This document shows, piece after piece, positions 44,874 through 54,999 of a stretch of 56,174 nt of DNA. How positions within the stretch are numbered: the stretch's first letter is position 1; each line of letters opens with the position of its first letter. A model generated the notes under the pieces. The model did not search any database. It was not told the DNA's origin and was given only the letters and a program-made list of their open reading frames with translations. This stretch comes from Calothrix membranacea FACHB-236 (lineage in GTDB: Bacteria > Cyanobacteriota > Cyanobacteriia > Cyanobacteriales > Nostocaceae): assembly GCF_014696315.1 (NCBI RefSeq), contig NZ_JACJPX010000054.1:1-56174 (forward strand), in the 5' to 3' direction. A program made the translations under genes and the position numbers.

Positions 44874-45280
44874 CGGCTAATTGCCTCCTGACTCGGATCA
44901 AAGGTTACTAAACGAATGATGCCATCTTCAATCAAGGTTTGTCCGGCTTCTTCTTCAAAGACAGTTTTGCAAGTTGCTTCAGTAACAGCAAGATACAGGA
45001 TATGCTCTGGATAGTACCGCTTCAATAATTGTGCGTACAAAACAAATTGACCTAACGCCTCTTCAAGATCCTTCATATCCGAAGGACGGGTAAAGCTTTT
45101 AACTTCGACAGCAATCTTGTGGGTGCCACGTTCAGCTGCCAGCAATCGTTCTGCCCCCAAATCGACAAATAGATTTTTACCGCGCGCCAGACGAATTCGT
45201 AGGGGATCATGAGTGATGATCCAGCCATCTTTAATCAAGGCATTTTTAACGTTATCGTGATAAAGGTCTCTCGCAGGCAT
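44861..45280 (-). CDS. xisH: XisH-like fdxN-element excision controlling factor
   Basis: A 139-aa protein of the XisH family. FVDLGAERLLAAE followed by KIAVEVKSF has the Asp and Glu-x-Lys of the PD-(D/E)XK nuclease-like fold. The sequence opens with ARDLYHDNVKNALIKDGW. It overlaps xisI, so they are translated together. No site-specific recombinase or fdxN gene is in the window, so an excision role is unproven here. It neighbours the NACHT gene. Confidence 0.93.
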   Translation of the reverse strand: MPARDLYHDNVKNALIKDGWIITHDPLRIRLARGKNLFVDLGAERLLAAERGTHKIAVEVKSFTRPSDMKDLEEALGQFVLYAQLLKRYYPEHILYLAVTEATCKTVFEEEAGQTLIEDGIIRLVTFDPSQEAISRWIH

Positions 45281-45462
45281 AATTTTTCGATTGTATCGTG
45301 CCTGTTATCTAGATTATTATGAGCAGGCGATCGCCCTTCGTTGAGGGGGTATCATTACTCAGGTCTGTAAGGCTTTCGTAATTACGAATTACCATTAAAC
45401 TTCTATTTCCATACAGTTTGGATAGCCAATACTGAAACAATGGAAGTAGACACAAAAGTAAA

Positions 45463-46209
45463 ATGCCGACTATGAGTGAACTTCCCAAGAGTCTTGAAGA
45501 AGCGATCGCCCAATCTCGTATAGCTACCCAAGCTGCTTTAGCAGATGGCCATACTCGCTTACAAGTTGAGTATTTGTTTCCAGAACTCAAAATGATGATG
45601 GTGGCGGCAGATTTTTTACCAATGTTTGCCGAATACGAGTCTCGCCTGAAGATTTTCTTTGCTGATGCTGGTGCTGCTGCCCTTGCTCGTCGTGAATGGG
45701 CAGATACACCATATAAAATTGATGATATTGGTACAGGTAGGGCAACTGCTGTTGGTTCCAAAATAAAGCCAGAAGACGAAATTTTTCTATTTATTACCCC
45801 AACTTCCGTGGAAGTACCGCAAATGGAAAAACTTTGTCAAGAAATAGGCGATCGCCCGATAGTTCTCTTAAATCCCCGTCTCGAAGATTTTGGGATTGTC
45901 GGTATTGGTTATGCAGCAAGACAAGTCCGCAAACGTTTTATTGATGGCATTGAATCTAGTTACTACCTACGCCCCATAGATGATCAAACGGCTGTGTTTC
46001 GCTGTTACCCAGGACAGTGGGAAATTTGGGTAGAAACCAACGATGAATATCATAAAGTTACCGAATTACCGCAAAAACCATCGGGTGAGGAGGTAGATCT
46101 CATCCTCATGAAAGGACAACCCCAAACAGCTACGAATGAGGCTGTAGCGGGTAAAAAGCCTGGTGTATTTAAGAGTTTGCAACGATTCCTCAAGGCGTTG
46201 AGTAGTTAG
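45463..46209 (+). CDS. DUF1995 family protein (LPA3-like)
   Basis: A 248-aa soluble protein of DUF1995, present in cyanobacteria and plastids. Blocks such as LQVEYLFPELKMM and RPIVLLNPRLEDFGIVGIG are visible. Plant relatives assist photosystem II assembly (LPA3, family knowledge). ATG 45463 is used; an ATG three codons later is equally possible. A G-rich low-complexity run follows it to 46287. Confidence 0.85.
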   Translation: MPTMSELPKSLEEAIAQSRIATQAALADGHTRLQVEYLFPELKMMMVAADFLPMFAEYESRLKIFFADAGAAALARREWADTPYKIDDIGTGRATAVGSKIKPEDEIFLFITPTSVEVPQMEKLCQEIGDRPIVLLNPRLEDFGIVGIGYAARQVRKRFIDGIESSYYLRPIDDQTAVFRCYPGQWEIWVETNDEYHKVTELPQKPSGEEVDLILMKGQPQTATNEAVAGKKPGVFKSLQRFLKALSS

Positions 46210-46287
46210 GATTGGGGATGAGGGAGATGGGGGGACAAGGGGAAAGGGAGAAATCCCCATTACCTATGCCCCATGCCCCATGCCCTA

Positions 46288-49200
46288 TTAATTACTTCTT
46301 AAAGGCGCATTCAAGACTTTCTCAATGCGATCGCGTGTTTCTAAGATATGCGCTTTTGTATAATCATCGTCAGAATTTACTCCTGCTAGTTTTTCGTTAA
46401 GTTGCCGGATTTTATACCAAGCTAATGTACGTGCGTCTTCGGGTACGTATTCTTTGCGTAACACCATATCACTTAAGATATTCACATATTCCCGCTGCAA
46501 GCCTCGCCGCAGGCTGGAAATCTTCAGGGGTTTGTTTTGCGGTTTGATTACTTCTGTCCAAATGTCTGTTTGCAGAGTGTCAAATAGTTCTGGAATACTG
46601 AGTGTTTTCTCGGTAGGATTTTTGAGTTCAATGTCCTTCAGGCGGGTAAGGCGATCGCCTGAAAGTAAATCCATCAATACCGCACTTTGCAAAATTAACA
46701 CCAAGTCATGAATTGGGTAATCTAAACGCCCAATCATCGGATAGCTACCCCAATGGTACCAACGTGAAGGTGCTAGTTTATTCAGCAATTCTGGCGAGAA
46801 GTTAAAAGCATCTTCTGCAAAGACATATTTGTTCAATGTCGCTAATGCTTGGCGTTGTTCCTCTACTGGAACGGCTTGAAATGGTAAGCGCCGTTCCCCA
46901 ACTGCTGTGGTAGATGAGGCACTAGCACGAATACGATAAAAAGACTGTCCGCCAATATATTTTGTGGTGTAGAAAATATTTTGGAAGTAGTTACCTAATA
47001 CAGTACCAAAGCGATCGCTCAAGTCGCTAAAACTCTCGCCTGCAATTGGATAACGTTTGCTGAGACGATCCCACATGACGCGAGAATTATCTAGCTGCCA
47101 TTGGGAATAGCGCAATACGTTACCGCTATTGTCCCAAGCATTAGCAGTGGGGTCGAGGTCATATCTATCTTCATCTGTAGAGTAACTCAACTCTGGTCGA
47201 TTAGATTGGCTAGCAATTTCTTCTAAAATCGGTTTCTCGGCTATGGGAGTTGATGCTTGAGTTGGCAGATAGCCGTACTTAATTGCCCAATCATCATAAG
47301 GCCCTACCATATTGGGAAAATAATCTCCTTGTTTGGTACCTTGGGGGGCAATATTCGGGGGAATGTAATCCATCACCGAAGCTGTTAAACCTTTGTGGCT
47401 AGTAATCTGCTGATCGTTTAGTTCTTCGGGTGGAAGTAAGTTGCTACCCCGGAAGTTATGACGTAACCCCAAGGTGTGACCAACTTCGTGGGCAATAATT
47501 AAGCGTAAGTATTGATTGATATACTCTTTTAATTGCTCTTGGCTAGTGGTGTTGTCTTCTAGGAGTGTCATCGCCAAAGAACCCAAAGCAAACTGCTGAG
47601 AGGCTTCCATGCCATAACACAAATCTGACTCACCAGCTATTTTCGCTAATCGGTTCAACCAAGGCTTTTTCTTTGCTGGCTGTTGGGGATTCGCGTTAGA
47701 TTTTCCCCCTAAGCCATTGACGCAAAGCATATTGTTTTGCATCAACGCCGATAAAGAAGTACGTGTAGATACTTGGTTAGGTTGTACTATTTGCCGATAC
47801 TCATTCTTCAGTACACGGACAAAGCTACCATCTACTAAAATATCTGCATCTAAAATTTCCCCAGTTAAGGGATTAACACGGGATGGCCCCCTAGCAAAAA
47901 AACCATCGATGGTATTAATCCAACGAATAGTATTGTAACGAATATCTGCAGGGTCCCATGTGGGATTATCTGGCATTTGCCGTACTTCAATTGCGTCTTT
48001 AAAGCCTGCCTTGAGAAAGGCTTTATTCCACATTAATATCCCTTCTTTAATGGCATCGCGATACTCAAAAGGTACAGCGTTATCAATCCAAAAGACAATC
48101 GGTTTTTTCGGACGAGATATTGCTGCTTGTGGGTCGGCTTTTTCTAAGTTCCAGCGATTGATATAACGCACAAACGGGTCGCCGCGATCGTCTTTAGATA
48201 AGTCTTGATAGGCAGTGATAAAATAGCCGACGCGATCATCAGCCAAACGTGGCTGATATTTATTGTTTGGCAATTGGGAGATACTGTAGTGCAGACGCAG
48301 AGTAAAGCCACGGCTGTCAGCTAAAGACTCAAAGTTGAGCATTTCACTTTCGCTACTGCTACCGCCACCACCAGAAAAATTTAAGACAGTTTCCACTTCT
48401 AGGTTTTCTGGAAAGACTTTAGCTTCACCAAAATAGGATTGATCTGTACCACCTGGTATCCCTAAACTTAGAGATAAGCCAGCTAAATCTGTTAGTAACA
48501 AATCGCCCAAATCAATCAGCAGAGTTTTGCGTTCTGGATGAATGCTTTTAATGGGAATAGTGTACAGTACAGAGTCACTAAAAGACCGAGCCAGCGATCG
48601 CGCCTGTGGATCTCCTTCACGAGTACGAAAATTAACATTACGAACAGCAAATTGCAGGTTGTTATCGACTCGTTTGAAGTAAAATAAAAAATCCTGCAAA
48701 GGCATACCACTATAAATACCTTGTTCCCCAATACCAGATTCCAAGGTAGACGTAGCTAAGTAATTTTTATTTAGTTGCTCTGGTTGAATTTCTAAATAAA
48801 TTTTATTCTTTTCTTTTTGGCGATAAAGCGTGAACACTCCCGCTGACTTTTCAGTGTCTTTGGTAACTTCATCAAACGACTCTAAATCATCCTTTTTTGG
48901 TGGTTTACTAGATGAGTTAGGTTTTTCGTTTGGCTTATCTGGGGTTTTTCCCGCTTGTAAAAAAGGTTGTTTTCCTACTTGTTTCGGACTTTTAACTATC
49001 CAGTTAAAAGGTTGCTGCTGTACCTGTTGATTTTGATTAAGAACCCAGACTTTATCTATCTTTTGCCCTAGAGAATCCGGTAACTGTGGCTTACCTACGG
49101 CTTGTTTGGGAGCATCATTGTCTAGTTTTTTTAAAGGTTTCAGGTTTTGCTGGCTACTCTCAGCTGTTTCTGTAACCTTGACTAGGGGTGGGTTTAAACT

Positions 49201-49332
49201 AACTATATTTACCTTTTGTGGATTGTGTAACTCAGTATTTACTCCCTTGTTAGGCACAGACTTAGCACTAGCAGTTGTTAATCCTAAAAACAAACCATGC
49301 AACAAAATTACATAAAAAGTTAATCTATTCAT
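46288..49332 (-). CDS. Exported zinc metalloprotease (HExxHxxGxxH; DUF5117/DUF4953-like)
   Basis: A 1014-aa protein with an N-terminal signal peptide (hydrophobic to about residue 20, then TTASAKS). Zinc site is HEVGHTLGLRH (first His H615), the metzincin signature. A preceding region (LKTxx-like beta strands, residues 160-400) matches the DUF5117/5118 layout, and the long C-terminal part extends to the end of the family. A low-complexity Pro/Lys-rich linker lies at residues 85-160. Probably periplasmic or outer-membrane; substrate unknown. Upstream region 49333-49835 is gene-poor. Confidence 0.9.
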   Translation of the reverse strand: MNRLTFYVILLHGLFLGLTTASAKSVPNKGVNTELHNPQKVNIVSLNPPLVKVTETAESSQQNLKPLKKLDNDAPKQAVGKPQLPDSLGQKIDKVWVLNQNQQVQQQPFNWIVKSPKQVGKQPFLQAGKTPDKPNEKPNSSSKPPKKDDLESFDEVTKDTEKSAGVFTLYRQKEKNKIYLEIQPEQLNKNYLATSTLESGIGEQGIYSGMPLQDFLFYFKRVDNNLQFAVRNVNFRTREGDPQARSLARSFSDSVLYTIPIKSIHPERKTLLIDLGDLLLTDLAGLSLSLGIPGGTDQSYFGEAKVFPENLEVETVLNFSGGGGSSSESEMLNFESLADSRGFTLRLHYSISQLPNNKYQPRLADDRVGYFITAYQDLSKDDRGDPFVRYINRWNLEKADPQAAISRPKKPIVFWIDNAVPFEYRDAIKEGILMWNKAFLKAGFKDAIEVRQMPDNPTWDPADIRYNTIRWINTIDGFFARGPSRVNPLTGEILDADILVDGSFVRVLKNEYRQIVQPNQVSTRTSLSALMQNNMLCVNGLGGKSNANPQQPAKKKPWLNRLAKIAGESDLCYGMEASQQFALGSLAMTLLEDNTTSQEQLKEYINQYLRLIIAHEVGHTLGLRHNFRGSNLLPPEELNDQQITSHKGLTASVMDYIPPNIAPQGTKQGDYFPNMVGPYDDWAIKYGYLPTQASTPIAEKPILEEIASQSNRPELSYSTDEDRYDLDPTANAWDNSGNVLRYSQWQLDNSRVMWDRLSKRYPIAGESFSDLSDRFGTVLGNYFQNIFYTTKYIGGQSFYRIRASASSTTAVGERRLPFQAVPVEEQRQALATLNKYVFAEDAFNFSPELLNKLAPSRWYHWGSYPMIGRLDYPIHDLVLILQSAVLMDLLSGDRLTRLKDIELKNPTEKTLSIPELFDTLQTDIWTEVIKPQNKPLKISSLRRGLQREYVNILSDMVLRKEYVPEDARTLAWYKIRQLNEKLAGVNSDDDYTKAHILETRDRIEKVLNAPLRSN

Positions 49333-49835
49333 TTAATCAATCCCCGATAACAATCACTAGCTAATTTCTCATTGTTGTAAACTTAAGCTGCTTTGCGTTC
49401 ATATAACTGAAGCTTATTCTAAAAATATTATTAGCTGCTTAATATCCAGCAGTGAACTTTTTCGTTAAGTTATCATTATTTTTTTCAACCTGATTGGACA
49501 GTTTTACTGTAGTATTTTTGCTAACAATTGAGTCTGTAGCATACAGTACGTATTATTTTGACACCAGACTAGTAAACTTGCTGGGAAGAAAGTATAACAA
49601 TTTAGGCTAAATCGATGACATTACTGGAAAAGGCACAACTTCTCAAGCTGTCGATTTCGATTTACACGGAGAAAAATTGTCAGGCTCCTATTGGTTAGCT
49701 ACCACGGAAATATCCCACAATATTACTAGTTATCAATTATACGCATGCATTTTTGCCTGCTAAGCTTCTGAATCCGTCTTAACCTTTAAATCATCTCTAA
49801 TTAATCAGTAACAACATAGTAATACAAGATACAAA
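49333..49835. other. Gene-poor gap with one start-less open frame
   Basis: No complete gene. A 50-codon frame without start codon runs 49611-49763 on the plus strand (GKGTTSQAVDFDLHGEKLSG, then SYWLATTEISHNIT), with a stop directly before it. Its composition is coding-like, so it could be a decayed fragment. Promoters of the flanking divergent genes should lie here; none was clear. Confidence 0.45.
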
Positions 49836-51608
49836 ATGTCATATTTATCGCAAATTTGGAAGCGTTTAAGCAATTACGCAAGAGGGACAAAGTTGCTAGA
49901 GATATCGCACACAGAATCTCTGGAAGCCGAAGCAGTGTCTTTTAAAAGAAAAACAACTTCAGATTTTGAGCAAGGCGTTAAATTTGCTCAAAATAATTTA
50001 CCAGACTCCTTACTACCCCAACAATTACAAAAAAGGTTGGAAGAATGGTCAAACCCAAGTAGTGGGCTACTAGAGTTTACAAGCGAGATGCCATCCGCCA
50101 CAATCAGTATAGACGCGCAGCGACTCACCGCTAGATATCGCCAATTATATGCACAAATTTACGATTTATTAGGTGAGAGTGCGTTGACCCCAGACATGGT
50201 TGAACAAGTTATGAACTTGTTAATTGTGGGGAAAAAATTTCGTCCAGTGGTCTTATTTCAACGTCTAGAAGAATTTTATCGTCGCTGGTGTCGAGGGGAA
50301 TTTATCGATGCAGCACCGAATGATAACTTGCCCCAGAAAAAAATGCTACAGATGCTAGAGAAAAATAGAGACATCGGACTGAGGCAAGTAGATATATATA
50401 CAGGACTTAATGTACTCATTTTACTATTAGAGTTACACCGCTACGCCCAAAGGCTAGCTGAACTCCAGCAGCATATTACGTTTTATCCTTCCAGCCAACC
50501 GGATACAGAAAGTTTTTTCACATCGCAACTTCTACGTATTATTAACTATAGCGATGCCATAGAAATTGGTAATTTTGCTAGTATCATTGGGGAATTCTTA
50601 AGAGGTGGCAACTTCCGTGGTGCTTATTTAGGAAATGCTAACTTGGCAGGTGCTAACTTTAGCGGCGCTAACCTTACTGGTGCATACTTAGGAGATGCCA
50701 ACTTAACTGGTGCTAACTTTAGCGGCGCTAACCTTACTGGCGCAAACTTGGGTGATGCCAACCTCAGTGGTGCAAACTTGAGCAATGCTAACCTCAGCCG
50801 AGCCGACCTCAGCAGTGCCAACTTTAGCGGTGCCAACCTCAACCATGCTCACCTCAGCCGTGCTAACCTTAGCCACGCTGACCTCAGCAGCACCAATCTC
50901 AAAAATGCTAATCTCACTAGTGCCGACTTGAGCAGCACTAATCTCAAAGATGCTAACCTCAGTGGTAGCGACCTTAGCCACGCCATACTTTTCGGTGCTA
51001 ATCTCAGCGAAGCTAACTTGACTGGCATCAACCTCAGTCATGCTGATCTCTGCCGTGCCGACCTCAGTGGCGCAGACCTCAGCCGTGGTATCCTCAATGG
51101 TTCCAATCTCAGCGACACAATTCTTTTCAGTACCAACCTGAGTGATGCCATTCTTGTGGCTGCAGATCTCAGCTACGCCAAACTCAACGGTGCAAAACTC
51201 AACGGCGCGAAGCTCAACGGTGCAATGTTTTTAGGTGCAGATCTCAGCGGTGTAGATTTGAGTGGTTTAATTCTCAACGATGCCGACCTGAGTGGTGTGA
51301 TGCTTAACGATGCTGACCTCAGCGGTGCCGATTTGAGTGATGCCATGCTTTTTGGTACCGACCTCAGTTATGCCAATCTCAATCAAGCCAATCTCAGTGG
51401 TAGTAACCTTAGTGGTGCTTTACTCAATGGCGCAGACCTTAGCCAGAGCAACCTTAGCTACGCCATACTCAGCAATGCTGATGTCAGCGAAGCCAACTTA
51501 GAAGAAATGACCTGGGGAGAAAAGCAGCAATGGGAAACTGTTCGCGGATTAGAAACCGCACTCAATGTGCCAGAAGGATTGAAGCAGCAGTTTGGGTTAG
51601 GGGGATGA
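49836..51608 (+). CDS. Pentapeptide-repeat protein with a helical N-terminal domain
   Basis: A 590-aa protein. Residues about 255-560 are tandem A(D/N)LXX pentapeptides, more than 50 units (ANLTGANFSGANLSNA type), which fold into a right-handed quadrilateral beta-helix. The N-terminal 255 residues are helical (RYRQLYAQIYDLLGESALTP; LFQRLEEFYRRW) and belong to no family I know. No membrane anchor or kinase domain is seen. Function unknown; pentapeptide proteins in cyanobacteria are varied. Two 9-bp repeats (GATGAGGGA) follow the stop codon. Confidence 0.88.
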   Translation: MSYLSQIWKRLSNYARGTKLLEISHTESLEAEAVSFKRKTTSDFEQGVKFAQNNLPDSLLPQQLQKRLEEWSNPSSGLLEFTSEMPSATISIDAQRLTARYRQLYAQIYDLLGESALTPDMVEQVMNLLIVGKKFRPVVLFQRLEEFYRRWCRGEFIDAAPNDNLPQKKMLQMLEKNRDIGLRQVDIYTGLNVLILLLELHRYAQRLAELQQHITFYPSSQPDTESFFTSQLLRIINYSDAIEIGNFASIIGEFLRGGNFRGAYLGNANLAGANFSGANLTGAYLGDANLTGANFSGANLTGANLGDANLSGANLSNANLSRADLSSANFSGANLNHAHLSRANLSHADLSSTNLKNANLTSADLSSTNLKDANLSGSDLSHAILFGANLSEANLTGINLSHADLCRADLSGADLSRGILNGSNLSDTILFSTNLSDAILVAADLSYAKLNGAKLNGAKLNGAMFLGADLSGVDLSGLILNDADLSGVMLNDADLSGADLSDAMLFGTDLSYANLNQANLSGSNLSGALLNGADLSQSNLSYAILSNADVSEANLEEMTWGEKQQWETVRGLETALNVPEGLKQQFGLGG

Positions 51609-51681
51609 TGAGGGAGATGAGGGAGATGAGGAAGAAATTCCAATTACCCAATGCCCCATGCCCCATGCCCCATTAAACTTA

Positions 51682-52293
51682 TTAATTGTCCTTACGATTA
51701 ATATCTTGCAAATCAAGAGCGTAATTTAATCGCAAAACATTCACTCCTGGCTCACCAAAAACCCATAGAAATCTATCGTCAGTATATTTATTAATTAGAG
51801 GTAATATTTCATCTTCTTTGAGATTCCGGGCATTAGCTACTCTCTCTAATTGCTGCCTAGCAGATTTTACCGAAATATGAGGATCTAAGCCAGATGCAGA
51901 GGTGTAAATTAAATCTGCGCTTGGTTGAATATTTTCGTCTCGAAATTGATTAGCTTGCTCAACAATACGATTAAGTAATTCTGGATTAGTAGGAGCCAGA
52001 TTACTAGCGCCAGAAATGCCAGTTGGTTTGGCTTTTCTACCTTGGCTATATCTCACTGTACTAGGGCGGCTATGAAAATATTTCTCTGATGTAAACACCT
52101 GACCAATTAAGGCAGAACCAATTGGTGGGGCATCTGGTTGGGCATCTATATTTTGCATGATGCTACCATTAGCTTGCCAAGGGAAAAAAACTTGACCGAC
52201 TACTAAAATTAACAGAGGATATATGATTGCCGTTAGTAACCAAAGTACCAGAGTTATACGAATTGACCTGATGATTTCTCGAATAATAGACAT
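51682..52293 (-). CDS. kdpC: K+-transporting ATPase subunit C
   Basis: A 203-aa membrane-anchored subunit of the KdpFABC potassium pump. One N-terminal membrane helix (about residues 10-35) is followed by a periplasmic domain with the KdpC blocks FTSEKYFHSRPS, SGASNLAPTNPEL, SASGLDPHIS and VNVLRLNYALD. It follows the small KdpG-like gene by 57 bp in the same operon. No kdpD lies after it; the next gene (pentapeptide) is on the opposite strand. Confidence 0.94.
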   Translation of the reverse strand: MSIIREIIRSIRITLVLWLLTAIIYPLLILVVGQVFFPWQANGSIMQNIDAQPDAPPIGSALIGQVFTSEKYFHSRPSTVRYSQGRKAKPTGISGASNLAPTNPELLNRIVEQANQFRDENIQPSADLIYTSASGLDPHISVKSARQQLERVANARNLKEDEILPLINKYTDDRFLWVFGEPGVNVLRLNYALDLQDINRKDN

Positions 52294-52350
52294 ACAATAA
52301 TCTGTGCGATCGCTCTTTTGAATTTAATATTGAATAATAATTTTGAACTG

Positions 52351-52605
52351 TTAGAAGCGTTCTGGCTGAAAAACAACAATAAACAAGTATATAACCAGGG
52401 ATATCGTCACAAGTCCCAAAATGCCAATTGCCCATGTGGTGCGGCTTTCTAAATTTACATCAGAGGCGGCATAAACTACAGGGGCAAATGCTACGGTGAA
52501 TCCCAGCACCATCAACGTTGACAGCAGGAACTGGTGTTTACGCAATTTTGTCCAGACAAAATATATTGTCTGTCTTAAACTTCTATCCTGAAAATTTTTG
52601 TTCAT
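52351..52605 (-). CDS. kdpG: KdpG/KdpF-like small subunit
   Basis: An 84-aa protein with two membrane helices. The C-terminal part (SLVIYLFIVVFQPERF) is like KdpF, which ends with a PERF-type tail. The N-terminal extension with its own helix (LLSTLMVLGFTVAFAPVVYA) is not in the 30-aa KdpF of enterobacteria. In Anabaena kdp operons I recall a kdpG gene at this place, between kdpB and kdpC. It probably stabilises the pump. Confidence 0.7.
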   Translation of the reverse strand: MNKNFQDRSLRQTIYFVWTKLRKHQFLLSTLMVLGFTVAFAPVVYAASDVNLESRTTWAIGILGLVTISLVIYLFIVVFQPERF

Positions 52606-52691
52606 TTTGCTTTATTTTTGCACCCTTAGTATTTACGTTTAATGGAAAATCATGTCATTAAACGCAGAGTAACGCGGAGGTTACCGCAGCT

Positions 52692-52733
52692 AAAAGTTCC
52701 TCGAATCTGGGTTTCCCAGCGTAGGAAACTTTT
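52692..52733 (-). other. Intercistronic hairpin between kdpB and the kdpG-like gene
   Basis: AAAAGTTCCTCG / CGTAGGAAACTTTT with a second CTGGG/CCCAG stem inside pair across about 40 bases in the 288-bp gap of the operon. It may separate expression of kdpB from kdpGC, or be a repeat. No gene lies in the gap. Confidence 0.5.
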
Positions 52734-52893
52734 CAAGACAAAGTAAGGCAGGTAATTAGGTCGGTGGAAATCAACGAAACTATGTTAAGAAACATAAATA
52801 GACTCTAAATCCTTACTAATGACAAATAGCTAAGAACAAATGACAGCCTCCGCCATTTATCTTTAATTAAGCACGAATTCATGAAATACTGTA

Positions 52894-54999
52894 CTAAGTT
52901 AAACCTGCTATTGTAATCAGCATATCGATTAATTTAATAGCGATAAATGGCGTAATGATTCCACCCAAACCATAAATTAAGATATTGCGTTGCAGGAGTT
53001 GATTAGCTGTCAAAGGTCGAAAATATACGCCCTTTAAAGCTAAGGGAATTAAGGCAGGAATAATCAACGCGTTATAAATTAATGCCGATAATACAGCCGA
53101 ATTAGTACTAGTCAATTTCATAATATTCAGGCTTTGCAAATTAGCAGAAGCAAATATTACGGGAATAATTGCAAAGTATTTAGCAATATCATTAGCTAGG
53201 GAAAATGTCGTCAACGCCCCACGGGTAATGAGCAATTGTTTACCAACACTGACGATATCAATCAATTTTGTGGGATCAGAGTCTAAATCAACCATGTTAG
53301 CTGCTTCTTTTGCCGCCTGAGTCCCTGTATTCATGGCTAAACCAACATTAGCTTGTGCTAGTGCTGGGGCATCATTGGTGCCATCTCCGGTCATGGCGAC
53401 TAGTTTGCCTTTAGCCTGTTCCTGTTTAATCACAGTAATTTTATCTTCGGGGGTGGCTTCGGCAATAAAATCATCAACACCAGCTTCTTTGGCAATCACC
53501 GCCGCAGTAATATGGTTGTCTCCAGTCAGCATAATGGTACGTACTCCCATGCGGCGTAACTGGTCAAAGCGTTCGCGAATACCTGGTTTGACAATATCTT
53601 TGAGATAAATTACGCCGTAGATTTCATGGTCTAAGCACACAGCTAAGGGTGTACCTCCCTGCTGGGAAACTCGCTCGTAAGCTGCGTCAAGTTCTGGGGT
53701 TTCACGACCATTACGGGAACGTACAAACCCTTTAATTGCTCCTACTGCTCCTTTGCGTACCTCCCGTCCACCAGGTAAGTTGGTACCACTCATGCGGGTT
53801 TTGGCAGAAAACTCTACTGCTTGTGCTTGATGGTAGTCAAAATCTACCCTTGCGCCTAATTTTTCTGCTAGTCGCAAAATCGATTTACCTTCAGGGGTAT
53901 CATCAAATACGCTAGCTACCCAAGCAACATTGGCGATTTCTTCAAGTGTATGACCATTGATGGGGATAAACTCTTCTGCCAAGCGGTTACCAAGGGTAAT
54001 TGTCCCTGTCTTATCTAAGACTAGAGTATTGACATCCCCACAGGCTTCGACAGCTCTACCAGAGGTGGCAATCACGTTAAATTGGGCAACTCGATCCATA
54101 CCCGCAATGCCAATAGCACTCAGCAACCCGCCAATGGTAGTGGGGATTAGTGCAACTAACAGGGCAATTAAAACTGGTATGCTGACGGGATTATTAACGG
54201 TATAAGCAAATGCAGGCAGAGTTACTACTACAAATAAAAATACTAAGCTGAGAACTGCCAATAATACAGTCAAGGCAATTTCATTAGGTGTCTTGCTGCG
54301 TTCTGCCCCTTCCACTAAAGCAATCATCCGGTCGATAAAGCCTTTGCCTGAGTCGGCTGTAATGCGGATGATTAATTCATCTGAGATAATCCGCGTACCA
54401 CCAGTTACAGAACTAGCCACATCTGAGCCAGATTCCTTAAGTACTGGTGCAGATTCCCCAGTAATTGCTGATTCATCCACTGAAGCCACACCCATAATTA
54501 CTTCCCCATCGGCGGGAATGAAATCACCTGCAACCACGTAGACGGTATCACCTTGTTTGAGGCTGCTAGATGGGACTTCGGTAATAGTGCCATCGGTGGC
54601 GAGTTGTTTGGCAATAGTATCTGATTTTGTCGATCGCAAAACATCGGCTTGGGCTTTACCTCGTCCTTCGGCTACAGCTTCCGCAAAATTGGCAAACCAG
54701 ACTGTAAAAAATAAAATCCCAGTTAATATGCCGTTGAAGAGTTGGGGATTATTCTGCTGAACAGGGCCAAACAAACTGGGATCAATGGTGACCGCTAAAG
54801 TAATGAGCGTACCAATCCACACTAAAAACATTACTGGGTTTTTGATGGCGTGTTGTGGATTGAGCTTGACAAAAGCATCTTTAATAGCTCTAAAGTATAT
54901 GCCTCTAGTAGTTATCTTGGCTTTTTTGCGTGGTTGACGGCGATCGCCTGAACGTGAACGTGGGGGTCTAGCTTTTGAGGTAGTTGCAACTTGATTCAT
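52894..54999 (-). CDS. kdpB: K+-transporting P-type ATPase subunit B
   Basis: A 701-aa catalytic subunit. The phosphorylated Asp is D329 in LDKTGTIT, the actuator motif is ESAITGESAP, and the hinge is TGDGTNDAPALAQA. The N-terminal tail is basic (RPPRSRSGDRRQPRKKAK). It phosphorylates on K+ uptake through KdpA. It sits 83 bp after the kdpA fragment; that gap has G-rich repeats (GGGGGATGAGGG). If kdpA is dead, the pump is non-functional unless a second kdpA exists. Confidence 0.95.
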   Translation of the reverse strand: MNQVATTSKARPPRSRSGDRRQPRKKAKITTRGIYFRAIKDAFVKLNPQHAIKNPVMFLVWIGTLITLAVTIDPSLFGPVQQNNPQLFNGILTGILFFTVWFANFAEAVAEGRGKAQADVLRSTKSDTIAKQLATDGTITEVPSSSLKQGDTVYVVAGDFIPADGEVIMGVASVDESAITGESAPVLKESGSDVASSVTGGTRIISDELIIRITADSGKGFIDRMIALVEGAERSKTPNEIALTVLLAVLSLVFLFVVVTLPAFAYTVNNPVSIPVLIALLVALIPTTIGGLLSAIGIAGMDRVAQFNVIATSGRAVEACGDVNTLVLDKTGTITLGNRLAEEFIPINGHTLEEIANVAWVASVFDDTPEGKSILRLAEKLGARVDFDYHQAQAVEFSAKTRMSGTNLPGGREVRKGAVGAIKGFVRSRNGRETPELDAAYERVSQQGGTPLAVCLDHEIYGVIYLKDIVKPGIRERFDQLRRMGVRTIMLTGDNHITAAVIAKEAGVDDFIAEATPEDKITVIKQEQAKGKLVAMTGDGTNDAPALAQANVGLAMNTGTQAAKEAANMVDLDSDPTKLIDIVSVGKQLLITRGALTTFSLANDIAKYFAIIPVIFASANLQSLNIMKLTSTNSAVLSALIYNALIIPALIPLALKGVYFRPLTANQLLQRNILIYGLGGIITPFIAIKLIDMLITIAGLT

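Noticed and set aside
50624-51041. Two repetitive minus-strand frames opposite the pentapeptide gene
   Set aside because: They only mirror the repeated A(D/N)LXX codons; the plus strand is the known family.
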